Source: an uncultured Clostridia bacterium (GTDB taxonomy: Bacteria > Bacillota > Clostridia > Oscillospirales > Acutalibacteraceae). Taken from it: DNA of 35,639 bases. The position numbers and the translations under genes were made by a program. Below are positions 16,193 to 22,926 of the stretch, piece by piece. The stretch spans positions 1 to 35,639 of the forward strand of contig CAMJMQ010000024.1 in the NCBI GenBank assembly GCA_946407065.1, given 5' to 3'. The notes beneath the pieces are model-generated. The model was not told the DNA's origin. It did no database searches and was given only the letters and a program-made list of their open reading frames with translations. Within the stretch, counting starts at the first letter, position 1. Each line of letters starts with the position of its first letter.

Positions 16193-17287
16193 TCATTCGG
16201 TTTCCTTGTCGTCTTCTTTTTCGTCTTCTGTATCCTCGCCCCAGAAACCGGACTCGGGACGAATATCGATCTTATAACCGGTCAGCTTTGCCGCCAGTCT
16301 GACGTTCTGACCCTTGTTGCCGATCGCCAGTGAGAGCTGACCGTCGGGAACGGTCGCCTTGCACGCCTTGGTGCCGTCCTCGGCGAGCTCGACCTTGACG
16401 ACGTTCGCGGGAGACAGCGCCGCTGCGATGAACTCGGCGGGATCGTCGCTGTAGGGGACGATATCGATCTTCTCACCGCACAGCTCGTCGACGATGGTGT
16501 TGACGCGCGCGCCGCGTGTACCGATGCAGGCGCCGACCGCGTCGATCTCGCTGTCCTCGGAGAAGACCGCCATCTTGGTGCGGGAGCCTGCCTCGCGGGA
16601 GATCGACTTGATCTCGACGGTGCCGTCATAGATCTCGGGGATCTCTTTTTCAAACAATCTCTTGACAAAATCGGGATGGGTACGCGAGATGATCGCGCGC
16701 GGACCGCGTTCGGTCTCTTTGACGCCGGCGACATACACCTTGACGGTGCCGCCCTCATAGAGGTCGTCGCCCTCGATCTGCTCGGACTTGGGCAGCACGG
16801 TGACCGCATTGCCGAATTTCAGCGTAGCGTTGCCGGTGACCGGGTCGACGCGCTCTACGGTCGCGGTCGCGATCTCCTGCGCCTTTGACTGGAACTCGAC
16901 GAGCATCTGATCCTTCTCGCCGTCGCGGATGCCCTGACGGATGACGGAGCGCGCGGTCTGTACCGCGATACGTCCGAACTGCTTGGGCTCGAGCGGGATG
17001 CCGATTTCCTTGCCGACTGCGGCACGCTTGGAGATGAGCTTTGCGTCCTCCAAGGAGATTTCGTAGTTTTCGTCCTCTACCTCTTCGACGACTGTTTTGA
17101 GCAGCTTGACGGAGAAGGTGTTTTTATCCGCGTCCATCTTGATCTCTACATTCTCGTTACCGCCGTAGAGGTTTCTGCAGGCGGTGATGATCGCCTTTTT
17201 GATCTGAGTGATCATATACTCAGCGGGGATTCCTTTCTCTTTTTCGAGGAGCCGCAGCGCCTCAAAGAGCTCTTTATTGCTTGCCAT
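16193..17287 (-). CDS. nusA: Transcription termination/antitermination factor NusA
   Basis: The 364-aa protein has the NusA N-terminal domain (NKELFEALRLLEKEKGIPAEYM), an S1 domain (about residues 135-200), and two KH domains including RGARVNTIVDELCGEKIDIV and AIGNKGQNVRLAAKLTGYKI. It lacks the acidic C-terminal repeats of proteobacterial NusA, as expected for Firmicutes. It binds RNA polymerase and modulates pausing and intrinsic termination. The terminator-like hairpin in the operon leader would allow NusA to limit its own synthesis, a logic known from Bacillus. A 184-nt gap filled by a repeat element separates it from rimP. Confidence 0.97.
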   Translation of the reverse strand: MASNKELFEALRLLEKEKGIPAEYMITQIKKAIITACRNLYGGNENVEIKMDADKNTFSVKLLKTVVEEVEDENYEISLEDAKLISKRAAVGKEIGIPLEPKQFGRIAVQTARSVIRQGIRDGEKDQMLVEFQSKAQEIATATVERVDPVTGNATLKFGNAVTVLPKSEQIEGDDLYEGGTVKVYVAGVKETERGPRAIISRTHPDFVKRLFEKEIPEIYDGTVEIKSISREAGSRTKMAVFSEDSEIDAVGACIGTRGARVNTIVDELCGEKIDIVPYSDDPAEFIAAALSPANVVKVELAEDGTKACKATVPDGQLSLAIGNKGQNVRLAAKLTGYKIDIRPESGFWGEDTEDEKEDDKETE

Positions 17288-17335
17288 TTTTCCAAACCAG
17301 ACCTTTCTATATAAAATGAATATTGAAACCTTGTG

Positions 17336-17469
17336 AGCCTCCCTTTTCTAAGGGAGGTGCCCCAATAGGAGCGGAGGGTTGTCGCGTATGATAAGATGTC
17401 ATATTGCAAAGCTCTCCTGATTCAACCCTCAGTCGCTTTGCGACAGCTCCCTTAGGAAAGGGAGCCTAT
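17336..17469. repeat. MITE-like element between rimP and nusA
   Basis: The left end AGCCTCCCTTTTCTAAGGGAG and right end CTCCCTTAGGAAAGGGAGCCT are inverted copies. The interior shares the TAAGGGAGGTGCCCC and GCGGAGGGTTGTC blocks with the element at 4070-4221. The right end abuts the rimP stop codon. Confidence 0.8.
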
Positions 17470-17471
17470 TT

Positions 17472-17951
17472 TTAGTCAAAGTCGTCGAGCTTGATGTAAG
17501 CCGCGTCCTTCTTGCTGATGGTCACGGTGTTCTCGCCGCTGTGGTCGGTGATGGTCACCATCCCGTCCTCGTAAGCAGTCAGAACGCCTTTGAATTCTTT
17601 GCCGATGCCGTCGAGCGGTCGGATCATCTTGACCATGATATCCGCGCCGATGAACTGTTCAAAATGCTCGGGGCGGATCAGCTCACGCTCGATACCGGGG
17701 GAGCTGACCTCGAGGATATACTCGCCCGCGATGGGATCGGCTTCATCAAGCGGAGCGTCCAGCGCGCGGGACATATTCTCACAGTCGTTGATATCCACGC
17801 CGCCGTCCTTATCGATGAACACCCGCAAAAACCACTGCGAGCCCTCTTTGAGGTACCGCACATCCCAGATGCGCAGTCCTAAGCTCTCCGCGATCGGAGC
17901 GGCGATCTCTTCTACAACGGACACCGTATTCTTTCCTTTACTGTTCGCCAA
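17472..17951 (-). CDS. rimP: Ribosome maturation factor RimP, probable TTG start
   Basis: The 159-aa protein contains LGLRIWDVRYLKEG, LRVFIDKDGGVDINDCE and ILEVSSPGIERELI, diagnostic of RimP, which helps 30S assembly. I chose a TTG start at 17949-17951 because GGGAGG lies six bases before it and the family's N-terminus fits. An in-frame ATG at 17984 would add 11 residues and has no ribosome binding site. It is the first gene of the operon. A strong promoter lies about 210 nt upstream, with a hairpin and a repeat in the leader. Confidence 0.93.
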   Translation of the reverse strand: MANSKGKNTVSVVEEIAAPIAESLGLRIWDVRYLKEGSQWFLRVFIDKDGGVDINDCENMSRALDAPLDEADPIAGEYILEVSSPGIERELIRPEHFEQFIGADIMVKMIRPLDGIGKEFKGVLTAYEDGMVTITDHSGENTVTISKKDAAYIKLDDFD

Positions 17952-18000
17952 AAAATCCCTCCCGTTTGTTATCAGCGCTCGCATTGCTCGGGTTTTTTAC

Positions 18001-18100
18001 AATCCCTCAGCTTCGCTTTGCTCAGCAGCTCTCCGGTGTATGGGTGTTGTATCCCAAATCATAGATTTGGACAGCACCTCACCTTTACCAAAGGGAGCCT
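18001..18100. repeat. Dispersed repeat in the rimP leader
   Basis: It contains AATCCCTCAG at one end and ACCTTTACCAAAGGGAGCCT at the other. The internal CCAAATC-ATA-GATTTGG hairpin and CTCTCCGGTGTATG block match the element at 12932-13132 in inverse orientation. It lies within the operon's 5' untranslated region. Confidence 0.7.
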
Positions 18101-18141
18101 ATAACAATAACAAAGAGCGGGTCCGTCAAGACCCACTCTTT
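18096..18141 (-). terminator. Terminator-like hairpin in the rimP-nusA leader (possible attenuator)
   Basis: Read on the minus strand, AAAGAGTGGGTC-TTGACG-GACCCGCTCTTT is a 12-bp stem with one mismatch, followed by the U-rich GTTATTGTTAT. It begins about 20 nt after the predicted start of transcription, before rimP. No gene ends here on either strand, so an attenuator explains it better than a gene-end terminator. Confidence 0.6.
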
Positions 18142-18166
18142 ACGATAACATATCTTACTGTAGCTT

Positions 18167-18195
18167 ATTTTACCACTTATCCTAATTATTGTCAA
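18167..18195 (-). promoter_or_regulatory. Promoter of the rimP-nusA-infB operon
   Basis: On the minus strand TTGACA (18190-18195), a 17-nt spacer and TAAAAT (18167-18172) form a near-consensus sigma-A promoter. The predicted start is near 18160. Confidence 0.8.
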
Positions 18196-18267
18196 GTAAA
18201 TGGTCACCAAATAATCATAACCATTCAAAGCAGTTTTTACTCATTTTGATTATTTTTCAAAAAAGTA

Positions 18268-18296
18268 TTGACAAATCGGATGCAATGGCATATAAT
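18268..18296 (+). promoter_or_regulatory. cysK promoter
   Basis: Perfect TTGACA (18268-18273) and TATAAT (18291-18296) hexamers are 17 nt apart. Transcription should start near 18303, inside the operator-like palindrome, and leave a leader of about 185 nt that includes a short dispersed repeat. Confidence 0.88.
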
Positions 18297-18325
18297 ACAA
18301 CCATCCTACTTGTTAGGTAGGTTGT
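18297..18325 (+). promoter_or_regulatory. Rrf2-type operator at the cysK start site
   Basis: CCTAC-N7-GTAGG (18305-18321) lies in a wider dyad between ACAACC and GGTTGT. The same CCTAC-N7-GTAG arrangement occurs in the promoter of the Rrf2-family gene at 21548-21563. Its position at +1 predicts repression. Confidence 0.55.
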
Positions 18326-18411
18326 AAATAACCGTTCGAGGTGATATAATCCATGTATACCAGCGGCTTTCGATGTTGATAGCTCGGATCAGTCAATGAG
18401 ATCATTGATTC

Positions 18412-18440
18412 ACGGGAGGAGCAAGCCCCTCCCCTACAAT
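18412..18440. repeat. Short dispersed repeat in the cysK leader
   Basis: GGGAGGAGCAAGCCCCTCCC followed by CTACAAT is a small self-complementary unit. It belongs to the family at 7290, 16151 and 23932. Confidence 0.6.
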
Positions 18441-18487
18441 AAGGCTTTACAAACAAAAATTGATACTATATAATAAGGAGAACCATT

Positions 18488-19420
18488 ATGGCTAACATTT
18501 ATACATCCGCCGATCAGCTGATCGGCAAGACCCCCCTGCTCGAACTGAGCAATATCGAAAAGAAACTCAACCTGGGCGCAAAGCTTCTTGCCAAGCTCGA
18601 ATACTTCAACCCCGCAGGCTCCGTCAAGGATCGTATCGCCAAGGCGATGCTGGATGACGCGGAGGAAAAGGGTCTGCTCAAAGAGGGCTCCGTCATCATC
18701 GAGCCGACCTCCGGCAACACCGGTATCGGTCTGGCGGCTGTCGCGGCGGCACGCGGCTACCGCATCATCATCGTGATGCCCGAGACCATGAGCGTAGAGC
18801 GCAGACAGCTGATGAAGGCGTACGGCGCCGAGCTGGTGCTCACCGACGGCACCAAGGGCATGAAAGGCGCGATTGCCAAGGCGGATGAGCTCGCGCAAGA
18901 GATCGAGGGCGCGTTCATCCCCGGTCAGTTCGTCAATCCCGCCAACCCCGCCGCGCACATTGCGACCACGGGTCCCGAGATCTATGAGGACACCGACGGC
19001 AAGGTCGATATCTTTGTCGCGGGCGTCGGCACAGGCGGCACCGTGACCGGTGTCGGCGAATATCTGAAAAGTAAAAATCCCGATGTCAAAATCGTAGCTG
19101 TGGAACCCGCTTCCTCCCCCGTGCTCAGCAAGGGCACCGCGGGCGCGCATAAGATCCAGGGTATCGGCGCGGGCTTTGTGCCCGATGTGCTGAACACCAA
19201 GGTCTATGACGAGGTCATTGCCGTCGAGAACGACGACGCCTTTGCCGCGGGTAAGCTCATCGGCAAGAATGAGGGCGTGTTGGTCGGCATCTCCTCCGGC
19301 GCGGCGGCATTCGCGGCGATCGAACTGGCGAAACGTCCCGAAAACGCAGGCAAGAACATTGTTGTTCTGCTGCCGGATACGGGCGACCGCTATCTTTCCA
19401 CACCGCTGTTCCAGGACTAA
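18488..19420 (+). CDS. cysK: Cysteine synthase (O-acetylserine sulfhydrylase)
   Basis: The 310-aa protein has the PLP lysine Lys47 in NPAGSVKDR, the substrate loop PTSGNTG, a [10 protein letters not shown] phosphate-binding loop and a C-terminal SSGAAA. It condenses O-acetylserine with sulfide to make cysteine, in the cytosol. AAGGAG precedes the ATG. It has its own strong promoter with an Rrf2-type operator and ends at an intrinsic terminator (19434). No cysE lies nearby. Cystathionine beta-synthase-like enzymes are related, but the length and motifs favour CysK. Confidence 0.95.
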   Translation: MANIYTSADQLIGKTPLLELSNIEKKLNLGAKLLAKLEYFNPAGSVKDRIAKAMLDDAEEKGLLKEGSVIIEPTSGNTGIGLAAVAAARGYRIIIVMPETMSVERRQLMKAYGAELVLTDGTKGMKGAIAKADELAQEIEGAFIPGQFVNPANPAAHIATTGPEIYEDTDGKVDIFVAGVGTGGTVTGVGEYLKSKNPDVKIVAVEPASSPVLSKGTAGAHKIQGIGAGFVPDVLNTKVYDEVIAVENDDAFAAGKLIGKNEGVLVGISSGAAAFAAIELAKRPENAGKNIVVLLPDTGDRYLSTPLFQD

Positions 19421-19433
19421 AACGATGACAGAA

Positions 19434-19464
19434 ACGGCTTCGGGTCATTCCGAAGCCGTGTTTT
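19434..19464 (+). terminator. cysK terminator
   Basis: ACGGCTTCGG-GTCATT-CCGAAGCCGT is a perfect 10-bp stem followed by GTTTTT. It lies 14 nt after the cysK stop codon and separates cysK from the S-component gene. Confidence 0.85.
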
Positions 19465-19482
19465 TATAAGGAAGGTATGAAT

Positions 19483-20019
19483 ATGAAATCAAAACACTCG
19501 GCGCATACCCTGCATATCGTGATCGCCGCGATGTTTGCGGCGATGATCGCGGTGATGACCGCGTTTGTACAAATCAAGACCCCCACCGGCGGCTATGTCC
19601 ACCTCGGCGACTCGATGATCTATCTGACGGCGAGCTTCCTGCCGATGCCCTATGCGGTGGCGGCGTCGGCGATCGGCGGCGGTATCGCCGATCTGCTGGT
19701 CTATCCCGAGACTATCCTCTACACCATCATTATCAAGGCGCTCAACGCAGTGTTCTTCAGTTCCAAGGACAATAAACTGTTGACAAAGCGCAATGCCCTG
19801 ATGACCATTCCCTCGGGTCTGGTCACGGTGGTCGGCTATTCGATCTCCAAGCTGATCCGTCAGCTTTTGGCTGGCGACAGCTTTCAGAGTTCGTTAGTCA
19901 ACGCCCTGTGGAAAATGCCGGAGAACGCAATACAGGCTGTCGCCTCGGCGCTGATCTTCATCCTGATCGCCGCCGCGTTCGACAAAGCAGACATCAAAAA
20001 GCGTATGCTGAACAGATAG
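19483..20019 (+). CDS. ECF transporter S component, TIGR04002-like
   Basis: The 178-aa integral membrane protein has about five to six helices. It contains GGYVHLGDSMIYL near the N-terminus, a pattern typical of ECF-transporter substrate-binding (S) subunits, followed by ASAIGGGIADLLVYPE. Such subunits use shared EcfA/EcfT partners encoded elsewhere to import a vitamin or metal. The substrate here is unknown. I chose the ATG at 19483 because GGAAGG lies seven bases upstream; the ATG at 19477 is too close to it. A terminator separates it from cysK, so transcription is by read-through or an unseen promoter. Confidence 0.8.
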   Translation: MKSKHSAHTLHIVIAAMFAAMIAVMTAFVQIKTPTGGYVHLGDSMIYLTASFLPMPYAVAASAIGGGIADLLVYPETILYTIIIKALNAVFFSSKDNKLLTKRNALMTIPSGLVTVVGYSISKLIRQLLAGDSFQSSLVNALWKMPENAIQAVASALIFILIAAAFDKADIKKRMLNR

Positions 20020-20021
20020 AA

Positions 20022-20045
20022 AAAGAGCCTCGGATGAGGCTCTTT
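20022..20045 (+). terminator. Terminator of the S-component gene, first copy
   Basis: AAAGAGCCTC-GGAT-GAGGCTCTTT sits directly after the stop codon. Only three T residues follow. The same 24 bases recur at 20312-20335 with a longer T-run. Confidence 0.75.
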
Positions 20046-20065
20046 CAGACTGTAGAAAAACCTAT

Positions 20066-20266
20066 CAAAGCCTTCCTTTGGGAAAGGAAGGTGCCTCCGA
20101 AAGGAGGCGGATGAATTGTATAGATTGTTTGAGCGAAGCGAGTCACATTCTTTTACGTTGGTGATTAGAACAAAGGTAAAATCAGGGTTTCTCCCTTCGG
20201 TCGGTCAATTGATACAATTCCTCAGTCACCGTTCGGTGACAGCTCCTTTTCCCAAAAGGAGCCTTG
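20066..20266. repeat. MITE-like element between two identical terminators
   Basis: The ends AAGCCTTCCTTTGGGAAAGG and CCTTTTCCCAAAAGGAGCCTT are inverted copies. The right half (TCTCCCTTCGGTCGGTCAAT through GGTGACAGCTCC) matches 3608-3686 and 6816-6898. No gene is present. Confidence 0.7.
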
Positions 20267-20311
20267 GAAATCGGCTACTCATTTTTTATTCTATACTTTT
20301 TCGACAAACTG

Positions 20312-20338
20312 AAAGAGCCTCGGATGAGGCTCTTTTTT
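20312..20338 (+). terminator. Second copy of the S-component terminator
   Basis: AAAGAGCCTC-GGAT-GAGGCTCTTTTTT is identical in stem and loop to 20022-20045 and has a better T-run. It is probably the original terminator, duplicated when the intervening element was gained. Confidence 0.75.
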
Positions 20339-20340
20339 AG

Positions 20341-20421
20341 TGACCAGTGGTTAGTGGTCAGTTGATACTTTACGATCCGTTTGCAATTACTAATCACTGG
20401 TCACTGATCACTAACCACTGA
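20341..20421. repeat. Inverted GGTTAGTGGTCAG repeat overlapping the end of mnmA
   Basis: TGACCAGTGGTTAGTGGTCA on the left is mirrored on the right by CACTGATCACTAACCACTGA. A related element lies at 33715-33840. The right arm supplies the last codons and stop of mnmA. Confidence 0.75.
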
Positions 20422-21463
20422 TAATCACACCGCCGCCGAGGACGGTGTCGCCGTCGTACAGCACGCACGCCTGTCCCGGGGTGATGGCGCGGATCGGTTC
20501 GTCAAAGATCACCGTCACACTGCCGTCCGCATTGGGATATGCCGTGGCGGGCTGCTCCTTTTGGCGGTAACGCGTTTTCGCTTTGCAACGCACAGGTTCG
20601 GTCGGCACTTCGCCCGATATCCAGTTGAAGTCATCCACCATTGCCGTCGTGGTGAACAAGTAGCTTTCATCCCCCAGCACCACCGTGTTGTCCTCCGCGT
20701 CGATCTTGACCACATAGATCGGCGCGCCGACGCTGATGCCGAGGTGCTTGCGCTGACCGATGGTGTAGTGCGAGATCCCCTTATGCTGTCCGAGCACCTT
20801 GCCGTCGACCGTGATGAAATCGCCTGTGGGCATGGCACCGCATTTTTCCTCGATAAAGGCGGCATAGTCGCCGTCGGGGACAAAGCAGATATCCTGACTG
20901 TCGGGCTTGTTGGCGTTGACAAAGCCGTGCTCTGCCGCGATACGGCGCACCTCATCCTTGCTCAGTCCGCCGAGGGGGAAGCGGATATGCTTTAACTGCT
21001 CCTGCGTGAGCGAATACAGCACATAGCTCTGATCCTTCATAGGATCAAGCGCCTTTTTCAGCAGAAATTTGCCGTCTTGTTCCTCCACGCGGGCATAGTG
21101 ACCCGTCACAACTAAGTCGCATCCCAGCTCCTGTGCTCTCAGCAGGAGCTTATCGAATTTCATATAGCGGTTGCAGTCGATACAGGGGTTGGGCGTAATA
21201 CCGCGGCGGTAGCAATCGATGAATTTGCCGATGATCTTCTCCTCAAAATCCTCTGTAAAATTGAACACATAGTACGGGATCCCGAGGCGGTGACATACCG
21301 CGCGCGCGTCCTCGACCTCTTTGAGAGAACAGCAGGACTTGGGGTTATCGTCATCCTCTTTGTCAAACAGGCGCATCGTACAGCCGATGCGCTCGCAGTC
21401 GCTCATCAACAATGCCGCTACGGAGGAATCCACGCCTCCGCTCATCGCAATCAGTGCTTTCAT
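20411..21463 (-). CDS. mnmA: tRNA-specific 2-thiouridylase MnmA
   Basis: The 350-aa protein has the ATP pyrophosphatase P-loop SGGVDSS (residues 8-14), the catalytic cysteine in NPCIDCN, and the second active cysteine in QDICFVP. It activates U34 of tRNA-Lys, -Glu and -Gln and inserts sulfur from a persulfide relay to give 2-thiouridine. No cysteine desulfurase gene is adjacent, unlike many Firmicutes. It is divergent from an Rrf2 regulator, with back-to-back promoters. Its last codons (SG and TAG) lie inside a dispersed repeat. Confidence 0.96.
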   Translation of the reverse strand: MKALIAMSGGVDSSVAALLMSDCERIGCTMRLFDKEDDDNPKSCCSLKEVEDARAVCHRLGIPYYVFNFTEDFEEKIIGKFIDCYRRGITPNPCIDCNRYMKFDKLLLRAQELGCDLVVTGHYARVEEQDGKFLLKKALDPMKDQSYVLYSLTQEQLKHIRFPLGGLSKDEVRRIAAEHGFVNANKPDSQDICFVPDGDYAAFIEEKCGAMPTGDFITVDGKVLGQHKGISHYTIGQRKHLGISVGAPIYVVKIDAEDNTVVLGDESYLFTTTAMVDDFNWISGEVPTEPVRCKAKTRYRQKEQPATAYPNADGSVTVIFDEPIRAITPGQACVLYDGDTVLGGGVIISG

Positions 21464-21494
21464 AGTTCAACCTCAATCAGTATCATATGTGCTT

Positions 21495-21523
21495 ATTATA
21501 TATGAAAAGAGAAAATGTGTAAA
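21495..21523 (-). promoter_or_regulatory. mnmA promoter
   Basis: On the minus strand TTTACA (21518-21523), 17 nt, TATAAT (21495-21500). It is back to back with the Rrf2 promoter; the two -35 boxes are 16 nt apart. Confidence 0.8.
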
Positions 21524-21539
21524 GAGTGAAAAGATATAC

Positions 21540-21569
21540 TTGATTTACCTACCGTGTTTGTAGTATAAT
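21540..21569 (+). promoter_or_regulatory. Rrf2 gene promoter with operator in the spacer
   Basis: TTGATT (21540-21545), 18 nt, TATAAT (21564-21569). The spacer contains CCTAC-N7-GTAG (21548-21563), as at cysK. Occupancy would block this promoter and lies only about 25 nt upstream of the mnmA -35, so it could influence both genes. Confidence 0.65.
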
Positions 21570-21573
21570 AGTA

Positions 21574-21611
21574 ATAATTCCTCATTCCTCATTTCTAATT
21601 CCTAATTATCA
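21574..21611. repeat. ATTCCTCATTCCTCATTT-type repeat
   Basis: Tandem-like TTCCTCA/TTCTAATTCC units match the right arm of the element at 32639-32853. Here a single arm lies in the leader of the Rrf2 gene. Confidence 0.6.
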
Positions 21612-21625
21612 AAAGGGTGATTTGC

Positions 21626-22054
21626 ATGAAAGTTTCTACCAGAGGACGCTACGCATTGCGCGTGCTGATCGATCTTGCCGAACACAATAACGGCTCCTAC
21701 ATCCCGATGAAGGAGGTTGCCGCGCGACAGGAGCTGTCGCTGAAATACCTCGAGCGCATCCTGCCGACCCTCACCAAGGCGAAGCTGATCGCGGGTGTTC
21801 ACGGCAAGGGCGGCGGCTACAGGCTGACCCGCTCACCCGAGGAATACTCCGTCGGCGAGGTGCTGCGCCTGACCGAGGGTGACCTCGCGCCCGTTGCGTG
21901 CTTAGCCCCCGACGCGGATCCGTGCCCCCGCGCCGCAGAATGTCGCACCCTGAAGATGTGGCAGGATTTTTATGACATGACCAACAAGTATTTTGACGGC
22001 ATTTCCATCGCCGACCTCGCCCAGACCGAGACCGCGGATAATTATGTGATCTAA
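21626..22054 (+). CDS. Rrf2-family regulator with IscR-like Fe-S cysteines
   Basis: The 142-aa protein begins MKVSTRGRYALRVLIDLAEH, the typical Rrf2 N-terminus, with a winged helix whose recognition region includes LSLKYLERILPTL and GKGGGYRL. Cys92, Cys100 and Cys106 follow, close to the IscR cluster ligands Cys92/98/104, so it probably binds an Fe-S cluster; CymR-type members lack this trio. I chose ATG 21626 over 21617 by family start and AGGGTG spacing. Its promoter carries the motif also seen at cysK, suggesting autoregulation and control of cysteine synthesis. The neighbour mnmA is another sulfur-using gene. Confidence 0.92.
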   Translation: MKVSTRGRYALRVLIDLAEHNNGSYIPMKEVAARQELSLKYLERILPTLTKAKLIAGVHGKGGGYRLTRSPEEYSVGEVLRLTEGDLAPVACLAPDADPCPRAAECRTLKMWQDFYDMTNKYFDGISIADLAQTETADNYVI

Positions 22055-22055
22055 A

Positions 22056-22082
22056 AAAAGCCTTCTCCTTGAGGGGAAGGCT
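22056..22082 (-). terminator. Terminator serving the minus-strand membrane-protein operon
   Basis: AGCCTTCTCC-TTGA-GGGGAAGGCT; on the minus strand it is followed by TTTTTTT. It ends transcripts arriving from the gene at 22134. Confidence 0.75.
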
Positions 22083-22092
22083 CATCATCAAC

Positions 22093-22120
22093 AACGCCCC
22101 TCCGACCGGAAGGGCGTTTT
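22093..22120 (+). terminator. Terminator serving the Rrf2 gene
   Basis: AACGCCC-CTCC-GACC-GGAA-GGGCGTT followed by TT on the plus strand. With the preceding hairpin it separates two convergent units. Confidence 0.7.
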
Positions 22121-22133
22121 CTGCGTTCTTAGC

Positions 22134-22919
22134 CTACAGCGGCGGCTCAGGTGGCTCGGTGACCCGCTCTCCGTTATAGGTATAGGTCTTATCCTTTACG
22201 GTGATCGTTCCGTTATCATTGAACATGATATCCGTGTTTTCGTCAAACGGAGGACTTTGCTCGTAAAAATCTTCGACCTCACGCCAATCCTTTATGAACT
22301 CCAACACTCCAACCGAAAAGCTTTGTGTACTGTCATAGGAATAGACGATCTTGTGGTGCCAATCTGCATTATTGTCATCCGCATACTCGACCACTCTAAC
22401 ATGATGGATCCCGTCCGGCGACGGAATATCGGCGAGGTCACCGAGCTTTTCGAAGGCAAATATATAGTTAGCACCGCTGAAAAACAGACTGAATCCCATC
22501 ACCAAACTGAACACAAGGAATTCAATGATCATCAGATATGGTGACTTGACATAAAACCACACCGTGATGACCAACACGACCACACATATCAAATAAAGCA
22601 GGGATTCCCATGTTGTAGGCAATTTCTCTGTTATTATTGCCAGCAGAAATCTGCCGACAGGCAGGAGCATCATGGATAGGATCAGCAATACCTTTGCCCC
22701 CCTGCCGACTGTCTTATCCTTAAAAACCAGCATTGTGATACACATGCCGAGCAGGATAATGTACAGCACATCGGCACAAATCATCCATCCGTCAAACAAC
22801 ACGGTATAGTCGGGGAGGAATACGCGTCGAACGAGATAAAGCAGCGGAAACAATGCCGTCAAAGCAAAGATGATATAAGAGAAGATGTTATTCCGTTTCA
22901 GCACTTTCGCATTTTCCAT
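22134..22919 (-). CDS. Membrane protein with extracytoplasmic C-terminal domain, unknown
   Basis: The 261-aa product has about five transmembrane helices (near 13-30, 45-65, 76-96, 104-122, 128-150) and a soluble C-terminal domain (about 155-261) rich in Asp/Tyr and ending in a Pro-rich tail. The domain includes HHVRVVEYADDNNADWHHKIVY-like beta strands. I recognise no family. It lies 7 nt downstream of the membrane-anchored MerR gene in the same direction, so the two almost certainly share a transcript; the pair may work together in sensing at the membrane, which is inference. Confidence 0.75.
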   Translation of the reverse strand: MENAKVLKRNNIFSYIIFALTALFPLLYLVRRVFLPDYTVLFDGWMICADVLYIILLGMCITMLVFKDKTVGRGAKVLLILSMMLLPVGRFLLAIITEKLPTTWESLLYLICVVVLVITVWFYVKSPYLMIIEFLVFSLVMGFSLFFSGANYIFAFEKLGDLADIPSPDGIHHVRVVEYADDNNADWHHKIVYSYDSTQSFSVGVLEFIKDWREVEDFYEQSPPFDENTDIMFNDNGTITVKDKTYTYNGERVTEPPEPPL

Positions 22920-22926
22920 CTTTAAT

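Noticed and set aside
18446..18474. A second promoter-like pair TTTACA-17-TATAAT just before cysK
   Set aside because: Its start would fall at or after the ribosome binding site, leaving an untranslatable message; the upstream consensus promoter is preferred.
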